From Eubacterium sp. (GTDB lineage Bacteria; Bacillota; Clostridia; Lachnospirales; Lachnospiraceae), in NCBI GenBank assembly GCA_003486385.1, contig DNFT01000087.1:2742-21542 (forward strand): a stretch of 18,801 bases of DNA, read 5' to 3'. A program made the position numbers and the translations under genes. Positions within the stretch are counted from its first letter, which is position 1. Every line of letters begins with the position of its first letter. The notes under the pieces were generated by a model, which saw nothing but the letters and a program-made list of their open reading frames with translations, was not told the DNA's origin and searched no databases. Below, piece after piece: positions 1 to 6,170 of this stretch.

Positions 1-72
1 CAACGGAGCTGATATGCATAAAAGAATACGATATACACTCAAATACTAACTGGCACGCGTTGCCCACGAATT
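1..72 (+). repeat. Dispersed ~75-nt repeat, left copy
   Basis: The first ~72 nt match, by eye, the reverse complement of 18644-18718 near the other end of the window. Shared blocks include GGAGCTG, TATGCATAAA, AATACG, TATACACTCA, TGGCA and CACGAAT in the same order, with small gaps and substitutions. The repeat may extend left of the window. No ORF covers it. It lies upstream of the promoter of the first gene. Confidence 0.6.
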
Positions 73-108
73 GAATTTTTAAATAAAAGTAAAAAGGTTC
101 TGTTTTAG

Positions 109-137
109 TTGTGACATGGAGATAAATGTGCTACAAT
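109..137 (+). promoter_or_regulatory. Sigma-A-type promoter of the first gene
   Basis: A -35-like TTGTGA (109-114) and a -10-like TACAAT (132-137) are separated by exactly 17 nt. Transcription would start near 144, leaving a leader of roughly 58 nt before the ATG at 202. The -10 matches consensus at five of six positions, the -35 at four. Confidence 0.55.
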
Positions 138-201
138 GTAGTTATAAATACTAGTTTATGGATAAAATAAAACCGGTGTTGGAAATGAGGATTTATTTTT
201 T

Positions 202-705
202 ATGAATAGAAATGATGTCCACAAAGGATATATAAGTAAGATGAGCCTGCATGACAGGGAAGTGCTTGGTGCCATAGTCGGGCTTGCAAAGACCTGCGGA
301 AACAATCCGTACACGGATGACACGATTAAGCTTATATGTGACGCTCTTTTAGCGTTCAATAGGGGCTGTGACAAGGCGCAGGCTGAGGAGTGGCTTGAGA
401 GGCTGCACAGGGAAAAGTACAACATTTCCCCGGGCTGTGCGGTGTGTCAGGCAAGGTGCGGAAATACGGATGATTATGACATCAGCCTTATTCTTGGGGA
501 AGAGCAGGATAAGCTTGATATAAAGCAGGAGCTTATAGTACATTCAGTGCTGCTCGCGGACGCAGCTATGCGAAACAGAGGCTTGTATTCGGATGAAGCG
601 TACAGGCGGGTATTGCTTGGGGTTCTTACAGTCCTTTCATACGAGATGTCATTGAAGGGACTTGAGAATGCCGCAGAGCAGGCAGAAAGATGGGAGGTAC
701 AATAA
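202..705 (+). CDS. Uncharacterised Cys-rich helical protein
   Basis: The product has 167 aa and I do not recognise a family. The start is the ATG at 202, preceded by GAGGA about 10 nt upstream. The sequence looks mostly helical, soluble and acidic. It has a Cys cluster C79-x2-C82-x3-C86 in its middle, plus C32, C46 and C56, which would suit a metal or Fe-S site, although nothing shows this directly. There is no signal peptide or membrane segment. The stop codon shares one base with the start of the next gene (TAATG), so the two are probably translationally coupled. Both products are small and Cys-rich, suggesting a linked role. Confidence is high that it is a gene and low for any function. 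Confidence 0.8.
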   Translation: MNRNDVHKGYISKMSLHDREVLGAIVGLAKTCGNNPYTDDTIKLICDALLAFNRGCDKAQAEEWLERLHREKYNISPGCAVCQARCGNTDDYDISLILGEEQDKLDIKQELIVHSVLLADAAMRNRGLYSDEAYRRVLLGVLTVLSYEMSLKGLENAAEQAERWEVQ

Positions 706-884
706 TGGCAGCTACCAATTGCGAGATGTGCAGTTATTATGTATATGATGAAGAGTCGGAGTGCTATGTATGCGATATGGACCTTGATGAGGATGACCTT
801 GTGAAGTTTCTTCAGGGCACTAATGACAGGTGTGCGTATTTTTCCATGAACGATGAATATGCCGTTGTAAGAAAGCAGATGTGA
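705..884 (+). CDS. Small four-to-five-Cys protein, DUF6472-like
   Basis: The product has 59 aa. The ATG at 705 is chosen over the in-frame ATG at 690 because GGGAGG (692-697) sits 7-8 nt upstream of 705 and because 705 overlaps the preceding stop by one base. The protein has C6-x2-C9 and C20-x2-C23 pairs plus C43, a layout typical of a small zinc or metal-binding module, and an acidic stretch around residues 24-31. The ending DEYAVVRKQM and the overall pattern resemble the short Clostridia proteins that I recall being grouped as DUF6472. That assignment is from memory and unverified. The function is unknown. Confidence 0.75.
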   Translation: MAATNCEMCSYYVYDEESECYVCDMDLDEDDLVKFLQGTNDRCAYFSMNDEYAVVRKQM

Positions 885-1064
885 TATTTGGCAGATATGC
901 CACACCGAGGAAATGCATAGCATTTTCGAGGCAGCTCTGAACAGTTACATTGATTTTTTGAAATAGGGCTACCGTAATCCCACTGGATTTAGAAGCGGAG
1001 GAAGCCTGTGCGGCAATATAAGCTTCGGCAATAAAAATTATTAATAGAAAAGATGAGGTAAATT
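885..1064 (+). other. Intergenic region with small hairpins
   Basis: This 180-nt gap contains AAATGC-ATA-GCATTT, a short hairpin extended on both sides to CGA...TCG with one bulge (about 917-936). It also has a possible GAAGC/GCTTC pairing around 991-1025. No clear promoter or intrinsic terminator is visible. It may hold the leader of the DegV gene, whose Shine-Dalgarno GATGAGG precedes the ATG at 1065. Confidence 0.3.
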
Positions 1065-1940
1065 ATGTTTCGTATAATTTCAGATGGCTCCTGCGACCTT
1101 GGCACAGAGCGCGCAAAAAAGTATGATATAGATGTGGTTCCTTTCTATGTTTCCTTTGATGAGAAGCAGTATGACAGGGAGATAGCAGATATAGGAATCC
1201 GCGATTTTTATGAGAGAATGGTTAAGGACAAGGGTGTGTACCCTAAGTCATCAATGCCATCGGTTGATGACTATGTGAAGGCATTTATGCCGTATGTAAA
1301 AAACGGCGAGGAGATACTGTGCCTGTGCATAACAACCAAGTTCTCAGGCTCATATAACTCTGCGATGAATGCCAGGAACATGGTACTTGAGGATTATCCG
1401 GATGCGGTCATTGAGGTTATGGATACGCAGGTTGACACAGTGCTTCAGGGAATATTCACACTTGAGGCGGCGAGAATGCGTGACGCAGGCTGGAGCCTTT
1501 CAGATACGATTAAGAGACTTAACGAGATGATACCTCACTCAAGAATATTATTCACAGTCGGCTCAATGGACTATCTTGTGCATGGCGGAAGAGCGGGAAA
1601 GACTGCCGGAATAATCGCCGGAACACTGGGGCTTAAGCCAATGATTATATTAAAAGACGGAGAAATCTACTCCGGCGGAATAGCACACGGAAGAAAGAAG
1701 TCCATGGTCAAGGTTATAGACCTTATGCATAAGTATTTTGCGGAGACAGGGGAGAACATAGATGACTATGTTATTGTCGTAGGCTTTGGGTATGATGAGA
1801 AGGAAGCGGTTCAGTTCAGGGATATGGTTCAGGCGGATACAGGAAGAAATGACATAGACATATTCCAGATTGGCGCGACGATAGCGGTGCATACGGGACC
1901 TTATCCGCTTGGAGTGGGGATACTCAGAAAGGCGTTCTGA
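1065..1940 (+). CDS. DegV family fatty-acid-binding protein
   Basis: The product has 291 aa, a typical DegV length. DegV (FakB-type) proteins bind a fatty acid in the cytosol, and in Gram-positives FakB partners present it to the kinase FakA. Recognisable motifs are SDGSCDL (6-12), SSMPS (62-66, the position of the usual TSQPS lipid-carboxylate motif), FSGSYNSA (93-100), and GSMDYL...GGRAGKTAG (166-182). This spans the whole two-domain fold. No FakA (DAK-like kinase) gene is nearby, so the protein would act with a partner encoded elsewhere. The gene appears to stand alone or to be co-transcribed with the short ORF that follows 83 nt later. The family is secure; the ligand is not known. Confidence 0.95.
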   Translation: MFRIISDGSCDLGTERAKKYDIDVVPFYVSFDEKQYDREIADIGIRDFYERMVKDKGVYPKSSMPSVDDYVKAFMPYVKNGEEILCLCITTKFSGSYNSAMNARNMVLEDYPDAVIEVMDTQVDTVLQGIFTLEAARMRDAGWSLSDTIKRLNEMIPHSRILFTVGSMDYLVHGGRAGKTAGIIAGTLGLKPMIILKDGEIYSGGIAHGRKKSMVKVIDLMHKYFAETGENIDDYVIVVGFGYDEKEAVQFRDMVQADTGRNDIDIFQIGATIAVHTGPYPLGVGILRKAF

Positions 1941-2023
1941 TAATTTCTTTGCGGCTTGGTCTGGGGTTATAAAATATATTGGAATTGGAGAATGTTTTGA
2001 CTTCAATATCATTGGAGAAGACT

Positions 2024-2242
2024 ATGTTTATAAAGGATGATAATACCTACAACGATATAAGGGAAAAATCGTTAAACCGGTGGCTTGACGAGATGGAAAA
2101 GCATGAGGATATCGCAGTGCGCGGAGGCGTGAAGCTGACCCGCGAGTATGTCCTGCACCTGAAGGCTGAGATAGAGAGACTTAAGGGTGAGAATGAGTTA
2201 AAGAACAGCTATCTTAAAAAGATGAGTAAGAGGAGCAAGTGA
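2024..2242 (+). CDS. Small coiled-coil protein, unknown
   Basis: The product has 72 aa. I chose the ATG at 2024 because GGAG (2014-2017) lies 6 nt upstream. An in-frame TTG at 1979 would add 15 residues but has a poor ribosome binding site. The C-terminal half (TREYVLHLKAEIERLKGENE and following) has heptad spacing of Leu/Ile and charged residues, typical of a short coiled coil, and the end is strongly basic (KKMSKRSK). There are no Cys residues or membrane segments. It is followed directly by an intrinsic-terminator-like hairpin, which supports it as the last gene of a transcript. No family recognised. Confidence 0.65.
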   Translation: MFIKDDNTYNDIREKSLNRWLDEMEKHEDIAVRGGVKLTREYVLHLKAEIERLKGENELKNSYLKKMSKRSK

Positions 2243-2247
2243 TAGAG

Positions 2248-2284
2248 GGACTGTAGCCGTAAATTGCCGGTACAGCCATTTTTA
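2248..2284 (+). terminator. Intrinsic terminator after the coiled-coil gene
   Basis: A bulged stem (GG-CTGTA-CCG paired with CGG-TACAG-CC, single-base bulges on the left arm) encloses a short TAAATTG-type loop and is followed by CCATTTTTAT. It ends 24 nt before the next start. Confidence 0.5.
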
Positions 2285-2307
2285 TACCGAAATATAAAGG
2301 AGAACAC

Positions 2308-2928
2308 ATGATGGAGCAGAAAAAATTAGTTGCATTGACTTTTGACGATGGACCGACGGCGGGCATTACCGACAAGGTGCTTGATGTGCTTAAGGAGAAC
2401 GGCGTGGTGGCAAGCTTTTTCCTGATAGGAAACTATGTCACCGACAGTACGGCACCGCTTGTTAAGCGCGCACATGACATGGGCTGTTCAATCGAAAACC
2501 ATTCACGCACACATAGCGCGATGACCACTTTATCGGAACAGGAAATCCTTGACGAGATAAGCTATACATCGGATGTTATCGAGAAGCTTACAGGAGACAA
2601 GCCGCAGTTTTTCAGACCGCCGTACATTGACCACGATAAAAAGATGTATGATCTAATCGACCTCACCTTTATCTGCGGCTACGGCTGTGAGGACTGGCTC
2701 CCTGAGGTGCCGGCAGTGGAGAGGGTACAGAGAATCCTTGCGCAGGCTAAGCCGGGCTTCATTATTCTCCTGCACGATATGCAGGGGAATGTGCAGACGG
2801 TTGAGGCGATAAAGACTATTATTCCGGAGCTTAAAAAGCAGGGCTATGAGTTTGTCACGATACGCGATTTATTTAAGAAGAGCGGGGCTGTGCCGGAGAG
2901 AAATACCATATATATGGAAGTTAATTGA
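2308..2928 (+). CDS. NodB-fold polysaccharide deacetylase family protein
   Basis: The product has 206 aa and is essentially just the NodB homology domain. Family members remove N- or O-acetyl groups from glycans using a divalent metal. Visible motifs are TFDDGP (11-16, catalytic base D13 and metal ligand D14), H65-x3-H69 (metal ligands), FFRPPY (101-106), EDW (128-130) and LLHD (154-157, catalytic His). All key residues are present, so activity is expected. There is no signal peptide or N-terminal membrane segment, which is unusual for a cell-wall enzyme. It may act on a cytosolic substrate or leave by another route. The ATG at 2308 has AAAGGAGA (2296-2303) at good spacing. The stop precedes the next gene by 14 nt, suggesting an operon. 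Confidence 0.93.
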   Translation: MMEQKKLVALTFDDGPTAGITDKVLDVLKENGVVASFFLIGNYVTDSTAPLVKRAHDMGCSIENHSRTHSAMTTLSEQEILDEISYTSDVIEKLTGDKPQFFRPPYIDHDKKMYDLIDLTFICGYGCEDWLPEVPAVERVQRILAQAKPGFIILLHDMQGNVQTVEAIKTIIPELKKQGYEFVTIRDLFKKSGAVPERNTIYMEVN

Positions 2929-2942
2929 CAGGAGAATACAAC

Positions 2943-3326
2943 ATGGAAACAAGAGTTGAAGAGGCAGCGAAGAAAAAGCAGTGCGGTTTTAACTGCGCAC
3001 AGGCGGTGGCATGTACATACTGCGACCTTGCAGGCATTGATGAGGAGACGATGAAGAATCTGAATCAGGGCTTTGCGGTCGGAATAGGTGTCAGCATGGA
3101 GGCGACCTGCGGTGCGATTATCGGGGCAGTCAACGTGCTTGGGGCAATCAATAAGAACCCACAGAAAACGATGAAGAGTGCGAGAAACATAATCACCTCC
3201 TTCAAGGAGCAGAACGGCACCGTAATCTGCAAGGAGCTAAAGGGAATTGAGGATGGAGTTGTAAAGAGGGAGTGCATTGACTGCGTAAGGGATGCGGCAA
3301 GGCTTCTTGAAAATGAATTGGGTTAG
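2943..3326 (+). CDS. C_GCAxxG_C_C family protein
   Basis: The product has 127 aa. The start is the ATG at 2943, with AGGAGA at 2930-2935. A TTG at 2925 that would overlap the previous gene lacks such a site. The conserved Cys pattern of this putative redox or metal family is present: C14 and C18 in QCGFNCAQAV, C56 in CGAIIG, C96 in ICKEL, and C111/C114 in ECIDC, with Gly-rich FAVGIGV between. Extra Cys occur at C24 and C27. The family is widespread in anaerobes, and its biochemical role is not established. It appears co-transcribed with the deacetylase upstream. The assignment is firm, the function unknown. Confidence 0.9.
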   Translation: METRVEEAAKKKQCGFNCAQAVACTYCDLAGIDEETMKNLNQGFAVGIGVSMEATCGAIIGAVNVLGAINKNPQKTMKSARNIITSFKEQNGTVICKELKGIEDGVVKRECIDCVRDAARLLENELG

Positions 3327-3339
3327 TGAGCCACAGGAT

Positions 3340-3480
3340 ATGGAAATGATATTCTGCACATTTTCTAACAAAATGATTGCGGATACAAAGAATATAGAGT
3401 ATGGAATTTATTACAGGAGCGCTGAAAAATATGTCCGGTTTTTTATGGATGAATATAGGAGAGCCGTTGAGGCATTATAA
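3340..3480 (+). CDS. Short ORF, possible gene remnant
   Basis: This short reading frame immediately follows the C_GCAxxG_C_C gene and encodes about 46 aa from the ATG at 3340, or 44 aa from 3346, which has AGGA 7 nt upstream. The C-terminal half (SAEKYVRFFMDEYRRAVEAL) reads like a genuine amphipathic helix. The stop overlaps the ATG of a 23-codon ORF (3480-3551) by one base. Together they could be two fragments of one decayed gene, or coupled tiny genes. I do not recognise either. Confidence 0.3.
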   Translation: MEMIFCTFSNKMIADTKNIEYGIYYRSAEKYVRFFMDEYRRAVEAL

Positions 3481-3551
3481 TGGCATATTGCGACGAGTAT
3501 ATGCCGTATGACAGGCTGGATAAAGACATTGTGGTGGTGAAATGGGAGTGA
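3480..3551 (+). CDS. Very short coupled ORF (23 aa)
   Basis: The ATG overlaps the previous stop (TAATG). It encodes MAYCDEYMPYDRLDKDIVVV followed by KWE. The composition (Tyr/Asp-rich, globular-looking) continues the preceding ORF's helix plausibly if a frameshift is assumed, so this may be the tail of a broken gene. Low confidence that it is translated on its own. Confidence 0.2.
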   Translation: MAYCDEYMPYDRLDKDIVVVKWE

Positions 3552-3597
3552 AATCTGAGCACGCCGGTTGAAATACTGTATTGCTAAGGATGATACA

Positions 3598-3627
3598 TTG
3601 TGCTAACATGTGTGATAGAATTATAAA
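3598..3627 (+). promoter_or_regulatory. Candidate promoter of nitroreductase A
   Basis: TTGTGC (3598-3603) and TATAAA (3622-3627) are 18 nt apart. A transcript from here would include the GGATGGG/CCCATCC hairpin (3647-3691) in its leader. Confidence 0.35.
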
Positions 3628-3646
3628 CAGTATATAAATATTGCTT

Positions 3647-3691
3647 GGATGGGGCGAAAAATTATCGTTGAATAATGATTTCTACCCATCC
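3647..3691 (+). promoter_or_regulatory. Leader hairpin before nitroreductase A
   Basis: GGATGGG (3647-3653) pairs perfectly with CCCATCC (3685-3691). The enclosed AT-rich segment can form an inner stem (AATTAT... with ATAATGATT). It ends 13 nt before the Shine-Dalgarno GGAGG (3705-3709). No T-run follows, so it is more likely a leader structure than a terminator. Confidence 0.4.
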
Positions 3692-3718
3692 TTACTGGTT
3701 TAAATGGAGGATAATTTC

Positions 3719-4291
3719 ATGGAGCTTATGGATTTAATAAGAACGAACAGAACCTACCGCCGTTTCAAGCAGACAGCAGTAGCTGATGAGATAATCGCGG
3801 AGGTGTTGGAGGCAGCGCGCAACGCGGCGAGTGCGGCTAACAGGCAGCCGCTCAGCTATGTTGTTGTGAAATCGCAGAAGAAGGTTGAAGAGGTCTTTGC
3901 GCTCACCAAGTGGGCGGGCTATCTTCCACCTGAGCAGGGACAGCCGGGAAAGGGTGAGGAGCCTGTACTGTTCATCGGAGTTGTGGAAAATACGGACATT
4001 AACAAGAATTGTGACACGGATGCAGGGCTTGCCATCGCGAACATGAGACTTGCGGCATGGGCGCATGGAGTTGGAAGCTGCATTATAGGCGCATGCAACA
4101 AGCCTGAGCTTTCACGGATGTTCGGGCTTACACAGAATCAGGTGCTTCACACGATTATCGCATTCGGATATCCGTCGCATGCAAGCAGCATTGAGGACAT
4201 GAAAAATGACGATGTGAAATATTACCTTGATGGGAACCGCAACTATGTTGTGCCTAAGCGCAGGATAGACGATGTGGTGACGAAAATTTAA
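3719..4291 (+). CDS. Nitroreductase family protein (paralog A)
   Basis: The product has 190 aa. The start at 3719 matches the start of its paralog at 7434 and has GGAGG at 3705-3709. An in-frame ATG at 3704 overlaps that site and is rejected. Nitroreductases are FMN-dependent dimers that reduce nitro, quinone or other electron-poor substrates with NAD(P)H. Family marks are the N-terminal RTNRTYRRF (8-16, FMN phosphate contact), the SAANRQP segment (39-45), the AxxNMRLAAWAHGVGSCIIGA stretch typical of the dimer/FMN core, and the IAFGYPS motif near the C-terminal end. My hand alignment shows about 32 differences in 190 positions from the 7434 paralog (about 83% identity). The substrate is unknown. 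A toxin-antitoxin-like pair separates it from its cassette partner at 5167. Confidence 0.95.
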   Translation: MELMDLIRTNRTYRRFKQTAVADEIIAEVLEAARNAASAANRQPLSYVVVKSQKKVEEVFALTKWAGYLPPEQGQPGKGEEPVLFIGVVENTDINKNCDTDAGLAIANMRLAAWAHGVGSCIIGACNKPELSRMFGLTQNQVLHTIIAFGYPSHASSIEDMKNDDVKYYLDGNRNYVVPKRRIDDVVTKI

Positions 4292-4417
4292 TTTATAAAA
4301 TTTGCGAATTATCGTTTATATATGTGCAGGAAACGAAGTGGCTTGCGGATATTTTTGATTGCTGCAGAGCGTACGGAGGACATTGTCCGGACTACTGGAT
4401 TTAGAGGAGGATGTACA

Positions 4418-4708
4418 ATGAAATATAATCTTCCTGAAAGAGTTGAGCGGGAGATTGTTATGTTTGCCGGAAAACATTCGGTTACGAAGGTTGTGCTGTT
4501 TGGTTCGAGGGCAAGAGGGAGCAATACTGAGAGAAGCGATGTGGATATTGCCGTGTATGGTGGGGATTTTGATGAATTTTATTGGGACATCAAGGAAAAC
4601 GTACATTCGCTATTGATGTTTGATGTGATTGATATGGATTCAGGGATATCGGAAGAATTGAAAAAAGAGATTGAGAGGGATGGTGTTGTCATATATGAAA
4701 AAGCTTGA
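4418..4708 (+). CDS. Minimal nucleotidyltransferase, MntA-type antitoxin
   Basis: The product has 96 aa. The ATG at 4418 is preceded by AGGAGG (4404-4409). It carries the minimal nucleotidyltransferase motif GS-x10-D-x-D: G29 S30 ... D41 V42 D43 in FGSRARGSNTERSDVDIAV. In characterised MntA/HepT (type VII) pairs such an enzyme AMPylates the HEPN toxin and so neutralises it. The next gene encodes a HEPN-type partner and overlaps this one by 14 nt, supporting a two-gene module. The order here is nucleotidyltransferase first, as in HI0073/HI0074. Function in this organism is inferred from family and context. Confidence 0.9.
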   Translation: MKYNLPERVEREIVMFAGKHSVTKVVLFGSRARGSNTERSDVDIAVYGGDFDEFYWDIKENVHSLLMFDVIDMDSGISEELKKEIERDGVVIYEKA

Positions 4709-5102
4709 TAATTTTTCCAATTGCCTTGCTGTCTTGAGAAAAGCGGATTTTGAATTTGCAGATGAAAATGAAATATACAGGACAGGCATAATCGGACAGT
4801 TTAATTTGACATTCGAGCTTGCGTGGAAGGCGTTGCAGGAGATATTAAAGCTTCATGGAGCGGTGGAGGCAGAGACAGGTTCGCCCCGCGAGATACTGCA
4901 GCTCGGATATAAAATGGGCTTTCTGGATGATTCAGCCGTGTGGCTGTCAATGTTGAAAAAGCGCAATACATCCGTTCATATATACAATGAAGATGAGGCA
5001 GATGAACTGCTTCTTCTTATAAGGGACAGCTTCATACCGGCTTTTTCCGTGCTTGAAAATACGCTGATGAATAAGGCAAATGAAGCGGGAGAAAACTGGT
5101 AA
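4695..5102 (+). CDS. HepT/HI0074-like HEPN protein, putative toxin
   Basis: The product has 135 aa. The ATG at 4695 is preferred over the in-frame ATG at 4671; both overlap the upstream gene. It matches the HI0074 nucleotidyltransferase-partner family: TFELAWKALQEILKLHG (39-55), SPREILQLGYKMGFL (63-77), WLSMLKKRNTSVHIY (83-97). R90-x4-H95-x-Y97 fits the HEPN RNase signature Rx4-6HxY, and the Tyr is the residue type AMPylated by MntA in studied systems. Because all three residues are intact, the RNase is probably active and needs its antitoxin. The module sits between nitroreductase A and its C39-like partner and is absent from cassette B. Confidence 0.88.
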   Translation: MKKLDNFSNCLAVLRKADFEFADENEIYRTGIIGQFNLTFELAWKALQEILKLHGAVEAETGSPREILQLGYKMGFLDDSAVWLSMLKKRNTSVHIYNEDEADELLLLIRDSFIPAFSVLENTLMNKANEAGENW

Positions 5103-5166
5103 GTCCGGCTTACAGATGTTGAACCCAAATACATTTTAAATAGTTAAAACAGGGGGAAATGTAAAG

Positions 5167-6012
5167 ATGAAATATATGACCTTCAATTCATCCTGCTCAT
5201 TTGCCGGTATCGCCAATATGCTTGAGAGCAAGGGACTTGACTTTCAGGATTATGAGGTTGCATTGGGGATGGAGCTTCCGTATATAGTGGCGAAGTGTGG
5301 CGGCGGCTATATGGCAGGTTCAATGCTGCAGGAAAAGAAGTATTTTGATATTTTTCTTAAGAAAAATGGTTATGAGCTGGTTGAAAATTACGTTGACAGG
5401 CAGGATGTCATAGCTATCTTAAATGAGATGGACTGCGCAATGCTCGGTATAAGAATTGACGAAAGACACAAGCATGCAGTTGTGTATAAGGGCGTGAACA
5501 CTGCCGACAATACATTAGTGTTCATAAATAATAAGCATGAGAAATCGGATGAACCCGACAGACTGGAGCTTACCAAAGATGAATTGCTGCAGCGGCTTGA
5601 CGATAAGGTAATGGTTGCCTCGCTCAAGGAGTACAGCGGTAAGGCAGACAGTCCGGTTCCGTTTATGGAGGCTTCGATTTCATGTCTTGATGAGCTGCAT
5701 TGCGATATTGTCCGGTTCTGCGCTGATTTTCAACCGCATGAGAGTGTGGAGCGGACAAGGGACACATTGTTCCGTCCGGTTTTGTTAGATTCGGTGGCGA
5801 TGATGGAGCTGATTGGCGCAGCGGATATGGCAGAGAGCATAAAAAGGCTTCAGAGAGCCTACATGGATGCGGCTTTTAGGAGTGGCGCAGAGCAGGTACG
5901 GCTCTGCAGGCATATTGATATGCTTTTGCTGGAACAGGTGATTGAAGGCTGGAAAGGACTTATTGGGACAGGGGTCAGACCCCATGTCCCAAGTCTGGGA
6001 CACGGGGTCTGA
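5167..6012 (+). CDS. C39/BtrH_N-like protein A, tail altered by repeat
   Basis: The product has 281 aa. The N-terminal ~155 residues look like a papain/C39-type fold of the BtrH_N kind: SSC10SFAGIANML, then RHKHAVVY (H101 or H103) and FINNKH (N121/N122), a Cys-His-Asn set. Such proteins are peptidases or, as in BtrH of butirosin synthesis, acyltransferases. The second half is helical. A close paralog lies at 8033, sharing nearly all of residues 1-20 and 51-66. Residues 267-281 are encoded by a REP-like palindrome (5964-6023), and the stop lies inside its right arm. The paralog has normal sequence there. The original tail seems to survive in another frame to a TAA at 6104-6106. No membrane segment is visible. 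The assignment to BtrH_N is by pattern only. Confidence 0.85.
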   Translation: MKYMTFNSSCSFAGIANMLESKGLDFQDYEVALGMELPYIVAKCGGGYMAGSMLQEKKYFDIFLKKNGYELVENYVDRQDVIAILNEMDCAMLGIRIDERHKHAVVYKGVNTADNTLVFINNKHEKSDEPDRLELTKDELLQRLDDKVMVASLKEYSGKADSPVPFMEASISCLDELHCDIVRFCADFQPHESVERTRDTLFRPVLLDSVAMMELIGAADMAESIKRLQRAYMDAAFRSGAEQVRLCRHIDMLLLEQVIEGWKGLIGTGVRPHVPSLGHGV

Positions 6013-6023
6013 CCCCTGTCCCA
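5964..6023. repeat. REP/MITE-like double palindrome, copy 1
   Basis: Two 28-nt arms (5964-5991 and 5996-6023) are inverted repeats with one mismatch and a 4-nt AGTC spacer. Each arm is itself a smaller palindrome (GGGACA-GGGGTC-A-GACCCC-A-TGTCCC). The same family occurs at 11277-11343 and 12842-12901. This copy lies inside a coding region and supplies the last 15 codons of the gene. Confidence 0.9.
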
Positions 6024-6106
6024 TACACAAAGCGGTGACGGACAAGGACAATGAGGCGATAGTTGTATGGCTTAAATATCTCTGCGATTATGAGAAAACA
6101 GTGTAA
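6024..6106 (+). pseudogene. Displaced C-terminal tail of the 5167 gene
   Basis: Reading in the +1-shifted frame just after the repeat gives IHKAVTDKDNEAIVVWLKYL and then CDYEKTV, ending in TAA at 6104-6106. The terminator stem starts 7 nt later. Joining WKGL before the repeat to IHKAVT after it restores a continuous helical tail (GGA CTT AT plus A CAC AAA). This fits an insertion of about 61 bp that displaced the normal end of the gene. It is not translated as part of the current ORF. Confidence 0.6.
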
Positions 6107-6107
6107 G

Positions 6108-6146
6108 AAAAAGGGACGGTGTCTCGGGTAAAGCACCGTCCTTTAT
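6108..6146. terminator. Bidirectional intrinsic terminator
   Basis: GGACGGTG (6114-6121) pairs with CACCGTCC (6134-6141), flanked by AAA on the left and TTT on the right. On the plus strand the stem is followed by TTTATCTGTG. On the minus strand it is followed by CTTTTTCTT, a stronger T-run. It serves the convergent C39-like gene and the anti-sigma operon. Confidence 0.75.
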
Positions 6147-6170
6147 CTGTGTAATGGTTACAGGCACAGC

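Noticed and set aside
1979..2023. TTG start extending the coiled-coil protein by 15 residues
   Set aside because: The downstream ATG at 2024 has a clear GGAG at 6 nt; the TTG does not have a comparable site.
977..4404. Shared 12-mer ACTGGATTTAGA upstream of the DegV gene and of the MntA-like gene
   Set aside because: Repeated 12-mers are expected by chance in a window of this size, and the flanking sequences do not align.
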